Assembly: GCF_017084525.1 (NCBI RefSeq)
Contig: NZ_CP070950.1
Coordinates: 2,542,001-2,606,000 of the forward strand
Length of the DNA: 64,000 nt
Source: Conexibacter sp. SYSU D00693
Lineage (GTDB): Bacteria; Actinomycetota; Thermoleophilia; Solirubrobacterales; Solirubrobacteraceae
Direction: 5' to 3'
Made by a program: the position numbers and the translations under genes. Under the pieces are notes generated by a model. That model did no database searches, was not told where the DNA came from, and saw only the letters and a list, made by a program, of their open reading frames with translations. Shown here one piece after another: positions 1 through 9,444 of the stretch. How positions within the stretch are numbered: position 1 is the first letter of the stretch; each line of letters starts with the position of its first letter.

Positions 1-846
1 CCAGGCCCACGCGCCGTCGCGGCCGGTGACGACGGTGACCCGGCCGCCGGCGCGGTTGTAGCGCACGGCGTTGTCGACGAGGTTGACCGCCAGGCGCTCG
101 ACGAGCGCGCGGTCGCCGACGGCGGGCGCGGGCGGCGCGTCGATCGTCACGTCCACCTGGCCGGGCGGCACGGCCGCCACCGCGGCGCGCGCCGCCGCGG
201 CGAGGTCCAGCGGCTCGCGCCCGCCCGACGCGGCGTGGGAGCGAGCCAGGACGAGCAGCGCCTCGAGCAGCTCCTCCGTGCGGTCGGCGGCCTCGACGAC
301 GTGGCCGAGCGCCTCGCGCAGCTCCTCAGGCGTGGCGTCGGGGTCGGCGAGGGCGACCTCGGCCTCCGTCCGGATGACGGTGAGCGGGGAGCGCAGCTCG
401 TGGCTGGCGTTGGCGACGAAGCGGCGCTGCGCGCCGAAGGAGCGCTCGAGGCGGTCAAGCATCTCGTCGAGCGTCGCGGCCAGCTCGCGCAGCTCGTCGT
501 CGGGGCCGTCCTCGAGGCCGACGCGCGCGTCGAGGCGCTCGTCGGAGATCCGGCGTGCGGTGGCGGTGATGCGGGCGATGGGTGCGAGCGCGCGGCCGGC
601 GAGCGCCCACCCCAGCGCGACGGCGAGGAGCGTCGCGCCCAGGAGGCCCACGACGTACTGGCCGGCGACGTCGGCCAGCGCGTCGTCGGCCAGCTCGGGC
701 GGCAGCGTGCGGTCCAGCTGCCCGCGCAGCACCACGTAGGAGGCGGCCAGCAGCGCCGCGGTGCTCAGGACGAGCACCCCGGCGTAGAGGGCGGTGAGGC
801 GGACGCGGACCGAGGGCGCCCGCCGCCGGCGGCCGCCCGGCGTCAC
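1..846 (-). CDS. Sensor histidine kinase, cut by the left edge
   Basis: Membrane sensor kinase that should autophosphorylate and pass phosphate to the response regulator just upstream. The frame is open from the GTG at 846 to base 1, giving 282 residues; the reading frame continues outside the window. Visible in order: a short N-terminal cytoplasmic part, one membrane segment, a short extracytoplasmic stretch, a second membrane segment, a HAMP-like linker, the H-box (ASHELRSPLTV) and the N-box of the ATPase domain (NLVDNAVRYN). The G-boxes lie beyond the edge. The start overlaps the regulator's stop by 4 bases (GTGA), so the two are translationally coupled. The signal sensed cannot be told from the sequence. 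Confidence 0.93.
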   Translation of the reverse strand, partial: MTPGGRRRRAPSVRVRLTALYAGVLVLSTAALLAASYVVLRGQLDRTLPPELADDALADVAGQYVVGLLGATLLAVALGWALAGRALAPIARITATARRISDERLDARVGLEDGPDDELRELAATLDEMLDRLERSFGAQRRFVANASHELRSPLTVIRTEAEVALADPDATPEELREALGHVVEAADRTEELLEALLVLARSHAASGGREPLDLAAAARAAVAAVPPGQVDVTIDAPPAPAVGDRALVERLAVNLVDNAVRYNRAGGRVTVVTGRDGAWAW

Positions 847-1496
847 ACGCGGTAGCCGGCGCCGGGGACCGTGTGGATGACGGCCGGGTCGCCGAGCTTG
901 CGCCGCAGCGTCATCACGGTCATGCGGACCGTGTTGGTGAACGGGTCGACGTTCTCGTCCCACACGCGCTCGAGCAGCTGCTCGACGCTGACGATCGCGC
1001 CGCCGGCCTCCATCAGCGCCTGCAGGACGCCGAACTCCTTCGGGCTCAGCGAGATCGGGCGGCCGGCGCGCTCGACGGTGCGCCGGGCCGGGTCCAGGAC
1101 CACGTCGCCGTGCTCGAGCACGGCGGGCAGCGCCTGGCCGGTGCGGCGGGCCAGCGCCCGCAGGCGCGCGACGAGCTCGGCGAAGCGAAACGGCTTGGGG
1201 AGGTAGTCGTCGGCGCCCAGGGACAGGCCGGTGACGAGGTCGTCGGTCGTCCGCGCGGCGGTGAGCATGAGGATCTTCGTCTCGGGCTGCTCGCTGTTGA
1301 GCGCGCGGCAGACGTCGTCGCCGTGCAGCTCGGGCAGGTCGCGGTCGAGGACGACGACGTCGTAGGGGTGCACCCGGGCCTTGGCGAGGGCGCCGGCCCC
1401 GTCGTTGGCGACGTCGACCGCCATGCCCTCACGGCGCAGTCCGCGCGCCACGGCGGCGGCGACCCGGACCTCGTCTTCGGCGATGAGCACGCGCAT
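843..1496 (-). CDS. OmpR/PhoB-family response regulator
   Basis: DNA-binding response regulator of 217 residues. The receiver domain (about 1-115) has the acidic pair E7-D8, phosphoacceptor D51 (VVVLDRDLP) and the conserved Lys in LPKPF. The C-terminal winged helix (about 125-217) ends in the typical GAGYRV. It is the first gene of a two-gene operon with the kinase that follows, and its ATG start is at 1496. Full length for the family. The cognate pair is clear; the regulon is unknown. The divergent MoxR operon begins about 90 bases away and is a plausible target, but no operator is visible. Confidence 0.96.
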   Translation of the reverse strand: MRVLIAEDEVRVAAAVARGLRREGMAVDVANDGAGALAKARVHPYDVVVLDRDLPELHGDDVCRALNSEQPETKILMLTAARTTDDLVTGLSLGADDYLPKPFRFAELVARLRALARRTGQALPAVLEHGDVVLDPARRTVERAGRPISLSPKEFGVLQALMEAGGAIVSVEQLLERVWDENVDPFTNTVRMTVMTLRRKLGDPAVIHTVPGAGYRV

Positions 1497-1584
1497 TGCC
1501 CTGTCGACTGTACGCCCGCGTGCTCAAGGCAGCCTGAACGCCGTCTTACGGGTGGCTGACGGCGGAGCTCGTACCGTGCCGGGG

Positions 1585-2606
<1,022 letters not shown>

Positions 2607-2607
<1 letters not shown>

Positions 2608-3575
2608 TGGCGGCTGCGGCCTCCACGGGGGCTGTCGGCCACCGCATCGGCGCCGGGCTGCAGCGCCCGCCCGGGGCTCAGGGCCCGGGGCCGATCCCCA
2701 GCGCGCTCGTCCAGGGCCTGGCCCTGCGCCTCGAGCAGCGCGTCGGCGGCCTGCTGCCGGGCGAGCACCGCGCGGCGGGCACCGGCTCCGGCACCGAGCT
2801 CGCGCAGATCCGGCCCTACCGGCCGGGCGACGACCCGCGCTCGCTCGACGCGGCGGCCAGCGCGCGCACCGGCGTGCCGCACGTGCGCGAGCACGTCCCC
2901 GAGCGGGTCCTGACCTCGTGGATCGTGGTCGACGTCTCGCCGTCGATGGCGTTCGGGACGGCGCTGCGGCTCAAGAGCGACGTCGCGCAGGGCGCGGCGA
3001 AGGTCCTCGCGCGGCTGGCCGGTCGCGGCGGCGGGCGCGTGGGCGTCGTGCTCGCGGGCGCGCCGGGGATCCCGCTGTCGCCCCCGCGCGGCGGCCGGCG
3101 GGCGGTGCTGGCGGTCGAGGCGGCGCTCGAGGGCGGTGTTGCGCCGGACCCGACGGGCGAGGGCGGCGCCGCCGACGAGCGCTCCGGGCTGGCCGCGGCG
3201 CTGGACCGCGTCGGCCGGGTGACCCAGCGCGCCGGGTTCATCGCCGTCGTCAGCGACTTCCGCGAGCAGGACGGCTGGGAGAAGGTCCTGACCGGCCTCG
3301 GCCAGCGCCACGCGCTGTGCTGCGTCGAGGTCCACGACCCGCGGGAGGCCGAGCTGCCCGCCGTCGGCCGCGTCCTCATGGCCGACCCGGAGACCGGGCG
3401 GCTCGTCGAGGTCGACACGTCCGACGCGGCGCTGCGCCACCGCTACGCGGCGGCCGAGGCGTCCCGGCGGGCCGCGCTCGTGCAGGCCTTCCGCCGCGCG
3501 CGGGCGGCGCACGTCGACCTCTCGACGGGTGAGGACTGGCTGCGCGGCCTCGGCCGGGGGCTCGCCCCGCGATGA
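2607..3575 (+). CDS. DUF58 domain protein
   Basis: 322-residue soluble protein of the DUF58 family, partner of MoxR ATPases. The hallmark YRPGDDPRSLD lies at about 71-81, followed by a degenerate VWA-like fold with DVSPS at 109-113. Its GTG start shares one base with the stop of the ATPase gene (TAGTG), so translation is coupled. The first 35 residues are low-complexity and Pro/Gly rich. Many DUF58 proteins have two N-terminal membrane helices; this one has none and belongs to the short soluble form. Function beyond partnership with MoxR is not established. Confidence 0.92.
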
Positions 3576-4543
3576 GCCTCGCCGTGCCGGTCGCGATCAG
3601 CTTCGCCAGCCCGCTGGCCTTCCTCGCGCTCCTGCTCGTCCCGGCGATCCTGCTGCTGCGCAGCGCCGCCCAGCGCCGGGCCCGGCGCCATGCGGTCCGC
3701 TTCCCGGGCGTCCCCGTGCTCGCGGGCGTCATCGGCCACGAGCCGGCGTGGCGCCGCCACCTGCCGCTGGCGGTCCTGCTCGCGGCGGTCGCCGCCCTGG
3801 TGGTCGCGCTCGCGCGACCGGAGCGCACGGTCGCGGTGCCCGACGAGCGGGCGTCGCTCATGCTCGTGCTCGACGCGTCGCGCTCCATGGAGGCCGAGGA
3901 CGTCGAGCCCAACCGCCTCGAGGCCGCCCGCCGGGCGGCGCTCGCGTTCCTCGACAAGATCCCGGAGCGCGTGCGCGTCGGCGTCGTCGGCTTCTCGGAC
4001 CGGCCCTACACGGTCGTCCGTCCCTCCCCCGACCGCACGCCGACCGAGGGCACCATCCGCTCGCTCGAGCCCGTCGGCGGGACGGCGACCGGCGACGCCC
4101 TGCAGGTCGCGCTCGACGCGCTGCCGCGCCGTCCCGCCGTGGGCTCGCGGCCGCCGACGGCGATCGTCCTGCTCTCCGACGGCCAGGCGACCGACGGCGT
4201 CGACCCGCTCGTCGTCGCCCGCCGCGCCGGCGCCGCGCGCATCCCGGTCTTCACGATCGCCCTCGGCACGCCCGACGGCGTCGTGCCGGGCGGGCCGTTC
4301 GGCGGCTCGCTGCCGGTGCCGCCCGACCCGGAGACGATGCGCGAGATCGCGGCGATCTCCGGCGCCGAGGCCTACGAGGTCGACGACGCCGAGCGGCTCA
4401 AGGAGATCTACGAGCGCCTGGGTGCGCAGCTCTCGACGAAGAGCGAGCAGCGCGAGATCACGGTGATGCCGGCGTTCGCCGGGCTCGTCCTGCTGCTCGG
4501 CGCGGCGGCCCTGGGCGTCCGTCGCCAGGGCCGCCTGCCGTAG
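3572..4543 (+). CDS. BatA-like VWA-domain membrane protein
   Basis: 323-residue protein with the Aerotolerance/BatA arrangement: an N-terminal membrane segment (about 8-30), a second hydrophobic segment (about 65-82), a von Willebrand A domain with the metal-site motif DASRS (D101, S103, S105), a further conserved GGTATGDAL, and a C-terminal membrane helix followed by a few basic residues. The ATG overlaps the DUF58 stop by four bases (ATGA). It probably presents a metal-dependent binding surface outside the membrane that the MoxR ATPase remodels; the ligand is unknown. Confidence 0.92.
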   Translation: MSLAVPVAISFASPLAFLALLLVPAILLLRSAAQRRARRHAVRFPGVPVLAGVIGHEPAWRRHLPLAVLLAAVAALVVALARPERTVAVPDERASLMLVLDASRSMEAEDVEPNRLEAARRAALAFLDKIPERVRVGVVGFSDRPYTVVRPSPDRTPTEGTIRSLEPVGGTATGDALQVALDALPRRPAVGSRPPTAIVLLSDGQATDGVDPLVVARRAGAARIPVFTIALGTPDGVVPGGPFGGSLPVPPDPETMREIAAISGAEAYEVDDAERLKEIYERLGAQLSTKSEQREITVMPAFAGLVLLLGAAALGVRRQGRLP

Positions 4544-4564
4544 GCGCCGCGCTACGCGGGCGCC
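4543..4564. terminator. Hairpin between convergent genes
   Basis: GGCGCCGCG (4543-4551) pairs with CGCGGGCGCC (4555-4564) apart from one bulged base. The three-base loop is the stop codon of the tautomerase on the minus strand, and the left arm starts at the last base of the VWA gene's stop. There is no T-tract, so it is at best a bidirectional GC hairpin terminator. Confidence 0.35.
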
Positions 4565-5004
4565 GCCTCCGCTCCGGCCTCGGCGCGCTGCGCCGCGGCC
4601 ATCTGGCGGATCTGCGCGAACTGGACGACGGTCCCGCCGGCGCCCCAGTTGCCGTCGGGCACCTCGTGCACGAGGACCCAGACGCGCAGGCCGTCGGCCT
4701 CGGCGTCCAGGCCGGCGTGCCGGACGACCGCGGCGGTGGCCTCCTGCACGAAGCCCGCCTTGCGCCGCGCGCTCAGCGCCCCCTCGGGCACCGTCGCGTG
4801 GACGCGGAAGACGGGCGGCGCCTCGGCGTCCCCGCCGACGACGAAGCGCTGCTCGGAGGCCGAGGCCCACATCAGCGAGCGCATGAACGGCGTGTCGGGC
4901 GCGCCCTCCCAGCGCAGGAGCGTGGCGCCGAGCTCGGCGAGCAGCGCGTCGGTGGTCGGCTGGTCGAGGGTCCCGTGGGGCGTGACGACTTCGAGGAGCG
5001 GCAT
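4552..5004 (-). CDS. Tautomerase-superfamily protein
   Basis: 150-residue protein that starts Met-Pro (MPLLEV). In this superfamily Pro2 becomes the N-terminal catalytic base that moves protons in keto-enol tautomerisation or adds water to unsaturated acids. The second half has EVPDGNWGAGG, a conserved 4-oxalocrotonate-tautomerase-type stretch; the length suits two fused 4-OT-like units. It diverges from a TetR gene across a 60-base region holding two palindromes, so it is very likely repressed by that regulator until a ligand arrives. The substrate is unknown. Confidence 0.85.
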   Translation of the reverse strand: MPLLEVVTPHGTLDQPTTDALLAELGATLLRWEGAPDTPFMRSLMWASASEQRFVVGGDAEAPPVFRVHATVPEGALSARRKAGFVQEATAAVVRHAGLDAEADGLRVWVLVHEVPDGNWGAGGTVVQFAQIRQMAAAQRAEAGAEAAPA

Positions 5005-5041
5005 GGCGGTGGATCGGCCTCCTGCGGCGGCTTGACGAGAG

Positions 5042-5057
5042 TATGACGACCGTCATA
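5042..5057. promoter_or_regulatory. TetR operator, site 1
   Basis: Perfect inverted repeat TATGACG-AC-CGTCATA. It lies between the -35-like TTGACG (5032-5037) and the -10-like CATAGT (5054-5059) that would drive the TetR gene, and also in front of the divergent tautomerase gene. Binding would block both promoters. Confidence 0.75.
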
Positions 5058-5063
5058 GTGCCT

Positions 5064-5077
5064 ATGATGGCCGTCAT
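5064..5077. promoter_or_regulatory. TetR operator, site 2
   Basis: ATGATGGCCGTCAT, palindromic except for one mismatch and matching the half-site of site 1. Its centre is 21 bases from that of site 1, two turns of the helix, so two dimers would sit on the same face of the DNA. It covers the probable transcription and translation start of the TetR gene. Confidence 0.7.
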
Positions 5078-5645
5078 GGTCAAGCGCGCCGACACCCGCG
5101 ACGTCATGGTCCGCGGCGCCGCCGACCTGCTGCGCCGCCGCGGCTACAGCGGCACCGGCTTCCGCGAGGTCATCGCCTCGACGGGCGCCCCGCGCGGCTC
5201 GATCTACCACCACTTCCCGCGCGGCAAGGCGCAGCTCGCCGAGGAGGCCGTGCGCTGGGCCGGCGAGGCCTTCGGCGCCGCCGTCGGCGACGCCGACGAC
5301 CCGCGCACCGCGCTGCGCACCTTCGGCCGCTTCTTCGCCGCCGAGCTCGAGCGCAAGGACTTCAACGTGGGCTGCCCGGTCGTCGCGGTCGCCGTCGAGG
5401 ACCACGACGGCGACGACGGCCCGCGCGACGCCGCCGGCGAGGTGTTCGCGACGTGGCAGGGGCGCCTGGCGGCGCTGCTGCAGGACGCGGGTGCCGACGA
5501 GGGCCGCGCGCTGCGCGTGGCCGCGCTCAGCGTCGCCGCGATCGAGGGCGCGGTGGTGCTGTGTCGCGCGCAGCGGTCCGTGGCGCCGCTCGAGGCGACG
5601 CTGGCGGAGCTGGACGCGGTGGTCGTGGGCGCGACGTCGGGCTGA
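5067..5645 (+). CDS. TetR-family repressor, LmrA/YxaF-like
   Basis: 192-residue regulator. The N-terminal helix-turn-helix has the typical recognition stretch GSIYHHFPRGK. The ligand domain has GCPVVAVAVE, resembling the LmrA/YxaF group of TetR proteins. ATG 5067 was chosen because the -10-like CATAGT ends 7 bases upstream and there is no Shine-Dalgarno; in-frame ATGs at 5043, 5064 and 5076 are alternatives, and 5043 would place operator DNA inside the gene. It should repress itself and the divergent tautomerase through the two palindromes at its 5' end. The inducer is unknown. Confidence 0.93.
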   Translation: MAVMVKRADTRDVMVRGAADLLRRRGYSGTGFREVIASTGAPRGSIYHHFPRGKAQLAEEAVRWAGEAFGAAVGDADDPRTALRTFGRFFAAELERKDFNVGCPVVAVAVEDHDGDDGPRDAAGEVFATWQGRLAALLQDAGADEGRALRVAALSVAAIEGAVVLCRAQRSVAPLEATLAELDAVVVGATSG

Positions 5646-5652
5646 ACCGGCC

Positions 5653-6138
5653 CTACGAGTCCCCCGCCTGCGCCGGCGGCAGCTCCAGCCGGGCCGGCCC
5701 CACGTGCAGCACGGTCGCGTCCCCGCGCCACGCCACGGTCAGCGGCTTGGACTGGCCCGGCTCGATCTCGGCGATCTCGCCCAGGCGGCGCTGGTCGTAC
5801 TTCGAGGCGCGCAGGGGCGCGGGCGGGCCGCCGGGGCCGTAGAGGCCGTGGCCGAAGGCCTCGGCGAAGCGGCCGTTGGCGGGCTGGCGCCGCCCGTCGG
5901 CGCCCTCGGCGAAGAGCTGGTCCACGCGGACGGTGATCGCCTCGTCGCCGTCGTTGAGGACGCGGCCGCTGAGGATGCGCTCCTGCTCGCGGCCCTCGGG
6001 CGCGAAGACGACCGGCTGGCTGACCCACTGCAGCTGCGCGCCGGCGGCGGCGTCGCCGTCGTCGCCACAGCCCGCGACGCCGAGGGCGGCGGCCGCGCAG
6101 GCCGCCGCCAGGGCGCCGGTGAGCCGGCGGGCGCGCAT
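5653..6138 (-). CDS. Small lipoprotein of unknown function
   Basis: 161 residues with a lipoprotein signal: basic start MRARR, a hydrophobic Ala-rich stretch and the lipobox GVAGC at about 24-28, followed by Asp/Gly residues. The rest is soluble and probably beta-rich (for example VLNDGDEAITVRVDQLF), as in immunoglobulin-like lipoproteins that bind other surface proteins. Its ATG shares one base with the stop of the beta-helix gene upstream (TGATG), so the two are probably translated together and may act together at the cell surface. I do not recognise a named family. Confidence 0.8.
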   Translation of the reverse strand: MRARRLTGALAAACAAAALGVAGCGDDGDAAAGAQLQWVSQPVVFAPEGREQERILSGRVLNDGDEAITVRVDQLFAEGADGRRQPANGRFAEAFGHGLYGPGGPPAPLRASKYDQRRLGEIAEIEPGQSKPLTVAWRGDATVLHVGPARLELPPAQAGDS

Positions 6139-7727
6139 CAGCGGCGGGTCGGGCGCTTGGGCGTGTCGAACCAGACGCAGCCGACGGGATGCTGGTTCGT
6201 GCGCGGGTTCCAGCTGGCGCACGGGATCTCGGCCGCGGCCTTGATCGCGTTCACCGGCCGCTTGAACAGCGAGCCGGGGCAGCCGGACAGGGTCGCCGGG
6301 TCCGACGTGATGCCGCCGCCGGGCGCGAGGCCGACGTTGCCGTCCCAGCAGTTGCCCATCCCCTGCTCGTCCCAGAAGACGTCGACGCCGTTGGGGGCCG
6401 GCCTGCCGTCGCGGTCCTTGCCGAACGTGTTGGCGATGAACCTGTTGCCGTTGGAGGTGTCGAACTGCGCCTCCGGGCTGGTCTCGCCGCGGATGACGCC
6501 GGGCACCCAGAACAGCCGGACGCCCGAGCGCCAGTTGTCCCAGACCCTGTTGCGCCGGATGATGTTGTCGTTGACGCCGTAGAGGATGAACCCGGCGCCG
6601 ACCGGCACCTGGAACTGCGGGCAGACCTCCTCGCGCTCGAGCTTCTCGAACGGCGTCGCCGCGCAGTGCTGCTGCAGCTCGGTCGTGAAGAAGTTCACGT
6701 TGTTGGAGTAGACCTCGTTGTCCTCCCACTTCGAGCAGTCCTGCGGCATCCCCGGGTGGCCGGAGGCGAACGAGTCGTCGGAGATGCCCGCGGAGTTGTG
6801 GTGGAACTTCGAGTCGTGCACCCAGGTGCCGTTGCCCGCGGTGCCCGAGTAGCCGAGCACGTTGTCGTGGGAGTCGACGTTGCGGATCTCGATGCCGTAG
6901 CTCTGGCAGTGGCGCTCGGGCCCCGAGCCGGGGTAGACGCCGGAGTCGCCGTTGCCGTAGGCCTCGATCGTGTCGTAGAGGCCGTTGTCCGACGTGAAGG
7001 TCAGGACGCCGTAGTTCTGGTTGTAGACCGCCTCGAGGTGCTCGAGCCGGAACCCGTTGGTCTCCACGACGTCGACGCCGTTGAACGCGCCCTGCTCGAC
7101 CGAGACGTTGCGCAGGACGAAGCCGTCGGCGCGGTCGGCGCGGATCACGTCCTCCTTGACGCGGTCGCCGATGATCCGCACGTCGGTCGGCTTCTTGCCC
7201 ATGCCCTCCATCTGCAGGCGGCACTTGGCGTCGCAGGTGCCGTCGTCGTTGGAGTCGCCGCCGATGAAGATGAGGTTGCGCGACGTCGGGCACTTCAGGT
7301 GGAAGGCGTACAGCGCGTAGGCGCCGTGGCCGTCGCCCGGGTCGCGCAGCGCTCCGCACCCTGGGTCGTTGTGGCGGACCTCGCGGCTGGGCTCCTCGCG
7401 GTAGGTGCCCGGGAGGATCTGGATCCGGTCGCCGGTCTTCGCCGCGTCCACCGCCGCCTGGATGTGCTTGAACCTGCACTTCTTCAGCAGGGCGAGCCGC
7501 TGCCTGCGCAGCTTCGTGGTCTTCCGGCCCTTGCCCTTGAAGACCTTCTTGATCGCCGTCCCCGAGCCGGCGTTGCACACGACCAGGACCGGCCCCGACG
7601 TGCGGACCTCGGGCACGGTCGCGCCGTTGGGGTCCGGGAACTTCGTGGGGCGCTCGGGGTGCGCCTGGGCGGTCGCCGTCAGCAGCAGGGCGGCGAGCAG
7701 CGCCAGGGCGCAGACGCGGACGTTCAT
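6138..7727 (-). CDS. Secreted right-handed beta-helix protein
   Basis: 529-residue exported protein with a Sec signal (MNVRVCALALL..., likely cleaved after AQA). Region 80-450 is a parallel beta-helix with many short 'I..N.. / V..N..' rungs, as in NosD, pectate-lyase-like and other carbohydrate-active or adhesin folds. Cysteines are paired in several extracellular loops. An early segment (VQAAVDAAKTGDRIQI in style) matches the usual N-terminal cap. Start: ATG 7727 places the signal peptide at the N-terminus; the frame is open 12 codons further, but that extension would precede the signal. A hairpin separates it from the ABC-F gene. The substrate cannot be deduced. Confidence 0.87.
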   Translation of the reverse strand: MNVRVCALALLAALLLTATAQAHPERPTKFPDPNGATVPEVRTSGPVLVVCNAGSGTAIKKVFKGKGRKTTKLRRQRLALLKKCRFKHIQAAVDAAKTGDRIQILPGTYREEPSREVRHNDPGCGALRDPGDGHGAYALYAFHLKCPTSRNLIFIGGDSNDDGTCDAKCRLQMEGMGKKPTDVRIIGDRVKEDVIRADRADGFVLRNVSVEQGAFNGVDVVETNGFRLEHLEAVYNQNYGVLTFTSDNGLYDTIEAYGNGDSGVYPGSGPERHCQSYGIEIRNVDSHDNVLGYSGTAGNGTWVHDSKFHHNSAGISDDSFASGHPGMPQDCSKWEDNEVYSNNVNFFTTELQQHCAATPFEKLEREEVCPQFQVPVGAGFILYGVNDNIIRRNRVWDNWRSGVRLFWVPGVIRGETSPEAQFDTSNGNRFIANTFGKDRDGRPAPNGVDVFWDEQGMGNCWDGNVGLAPGGGITSDPATLSGCPGSLFKRPVNAIKAAAEIPCASWNPRTNQHPVGCVWFDTPKRPTRR

Positions 7728-7740
7728 GCGACCAAGAGAA

Positions 7741-7770
7741 GCAAAAGCTGAACAGGCGTTCAACCTTTGC
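7741..7770 (-). terminator. Intrinsic terminator after the ABC-F gene
   Basis: A 30-base dyad: GCAAA and TGAAC arms mirror GTTCA and TTTGC around the loop GCCT, giving about 13 pairs with two G-U pairs when read on the minus strand, followed by TTCTCTT. It starts 6 bases after the stop of the ABC-F gene. It stands out as AT-rich in this sequence. It could also be an operator for the beta-helix gene. Confidence 0.6.
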
Positions 7771-7775
7771 AGGAG

Positions 7776-9377
7776 CTAAGCGCCGAGCGCTTCGAGTGCC
7801 GCCCGCGGGTCCGGCAGCGCCCGTACGGGACCGGCGTGCGGGACGAGCAGGAAGCGGTCCAGGCGCTCGAGGAACGCGCGGTCGTGGGAGACGGCGACCA
7901 CCGTCCCCTCGAACTCCTCGAGCGCCGCCTCGAGCGCCTCGCAGCTCTCGACGTCCAGGTTGTCCGTCGGCTCGTCGAGGAGCAGCAGGTTGTGGCCCTC
8001 GATCTCGAGCAGCAGCACCTCGAGCCGCGCGCGCTGGCCGCCCGACAGCGTCCGGTAGGGCCGGTGCGCCGCCGTCTGCAGGTCGTAGCGCGCGAGGCCC
8101 TGCATGGCCTGCTCGCGGTTGCCGGTGCGCTCCTGCACCGCGTCGAGGACGACGCGGTCCATGAGGTCGGGCCGGACGTTGAGCTGCGTGAAGAGCCCCG
8201 GCGAGACGCGCGGGCCGACGAGCAGCTCGCCCTCGTGGGCGACGTCCTCGCCGGCGAGCAGCCGCAGCAGGTGGCTCTTGCCCGAGCCGTTGGGGCCCAC
8301 CAGGCCGACGCGCTCGCCGAAGTGCACCTCGTCGTCGACGGGCGCGACGAGGCCCGGGATCGCGAGGTGGCGCAAGGCGAGCACGCGCCGCGCCGAGTCG
8401 CCGCCGCGCAGGCGGACCTTGATCTGGCGGTCGCCGACCGGCGCCGGCGGCGGGCCGTCGGCGGTGAAGCGCTTCCAGCGCGTCTCCATCGCGTCGGCCT
8501 TCTTGGCCCAGTCCGACGAGTACTTCGCGCGCTCCTTGAACTTGCGCACGAGCTCGCGCAGGCGCCGCTCCTCGTCGCGCCAGCGCTGCAGGGCGTCGCC
8601 GAGCTTGCGCTGGCGGGCCTCGCGCGCCTCGCGGTAGGTCGCGTAGGACCCGGGGTGCGTCCAGGCGCCCCGGCCCTCGAGCGTCACGACGGCGCCCACC
8701 GCCGCGCGCAGGACCGCCCGGTCGTGGCTGATGAGCAGCACGGTCTTCGGCGTCCCCGCCAGCGCGCGCTCGAGCTCGCGCTTGGCCGGGATGTCCAGGA
8801 AGTTGTCGGGCTCGTCGAGGAGCAGGACGTCGGCGTCGGAGGCCAGCAGCGCGGCGAGGACGAGCTGCTTGCGCTCGCCGCCGCTCAGCGTCCCCGCCGG
8901 GCGCGGGCCGACCTCGTCGAGCCCTGCGCGCACGACGCGGCGGCACGCCTCGTCCCAGCGCGCCTCGAGCTCGTAGCCGCCCAGCTCGGACCAGTCGGCG
9001 ATCGCCTCGCCCAGCGCGACGCCCGCGACCTCGGGCGCCTCGCCGGCGGCCAGCGCCTGCTCGGCCCCGGCCATGCGCTCGCCCGCGTCGCGCAGGGACG
9101 ACGGCGCCGCCACGAGCAGCAGCTCGCGGACCGTGCGCGCGTCGTCGCCGGTGCCGACGTCCTGCGGCATCCGCGCCAGGCGACCGCCGACGCCGGACTC
9201 GCCGGCCTCGGCCTGCAGCTCGCCGGCGATGACGCGCAACAGCGTCGACTTGCCGACGCCGTTGACGCCGACCAGGCCGGCGGTCTGGCCGGGCGCGACC
9301 TTGAAGGTGACCTCCTCGAACAGCGGGTCGCCGCCCGGGTGGGCGTAGGCCAGCCCGGTGACGGCGATGTGCCCCAT
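7776..9377 (-). CDS. ABC-F family ATPase
   Basis: 533 residues with two ABC ATPase domains and no membrane segments. Domain 1: Walker A GVNGVGKST at about 37-45 and signature LSGGERKQL. A charged linker follows (about 240-310, KFKERAKYSSDW), and domain 2 has GPNGSGKS and LSGGQRARLE with LLLDEPTDNLD. ABC-F proteins bind the ribosomal E-site and either rescue stalled ribosomes or protect against antibiotics; which applies here is not visible. ATG 9377 is preceded on its strand by CATCCT six bases upstream and has no Shine-Dalgarno. Confidence 0.95.
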   Translation of the reverse strand: MGHIAVTGLAYAHPGGDPLFEEVTFKVAPGQTAGLVGVNGVGKSTLLRVIAGELQAEAGESGVGGRLARMPQDVGTGDDARTVRELLLVAAPSSLRDAGERMAGAEQALAAGEAPEVAGVALGEAIADWSELGGYELEARWDEACRRVVRAGLDEVGPRPAGTLSGGERKQLVLAALLASDADVLLLDEPDNFLDIPAKRELERALAGTPKTVLLISHDRAVLRAAVGAVVTLEGRGAWTHPGSYATYREAREARQRKLGDALQRWRDEERRLRELVRKFKERAKYSSDWAKKADAMETRWKRFTADGPPPAPVGDRQIKVRLRGGDSARRVLALRHLAIPGLVAPVDDEVHFGERVGLVGPNGSGKSHLLRLLAGEDVAHEGELLVGPRVSPGLFTQLNVRPDLMDRVVLDAVQERTGNREQAMQGLARYDLQTAAHRPYRTLSGGQRARLEVLLLEIEGHNLLLLDEPTDNLDVESCEALEAALEEFEGTVVAVSHDRAFLERLDRFLLVPHAGPVRALPDPRAALEALGA

Positions 9378-9425
9378 GCGTCGAGGATGGCATCAGCCGA
9401 GCCGCCGCACGGTGGTGGTACCTGG

Positions 9426-9444
9426 AAGGTGCCAGGCACCTTTC
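9426..9444. repeat. Palindromic element, GGTGCC-A-GGCACC type
   Basis: AAGGTGCC-A-GGCACCTT (9426-9442) followed by TC. Read on the minus strand, the stop codon TGA of the Lrp gene (9445-9443) runs straight into AAAGGTGCCAGGCACC. The same sequence with a T centre is at 17168, again on a stop codon. No transposase is nearby. It resembles REP-type elements mobilised in trans. Confidence 0.85.

Noticed and set aside
5653-9393. A 1246-codon minus-strand open frame
   Set aside because: Only its last 161 codons are a gene (the lipoprotein); the rest is a shadow of the beta-helix and ABC-F genes in another frame, rich in Arg/Pro/Ala as GC-rich shadows are.
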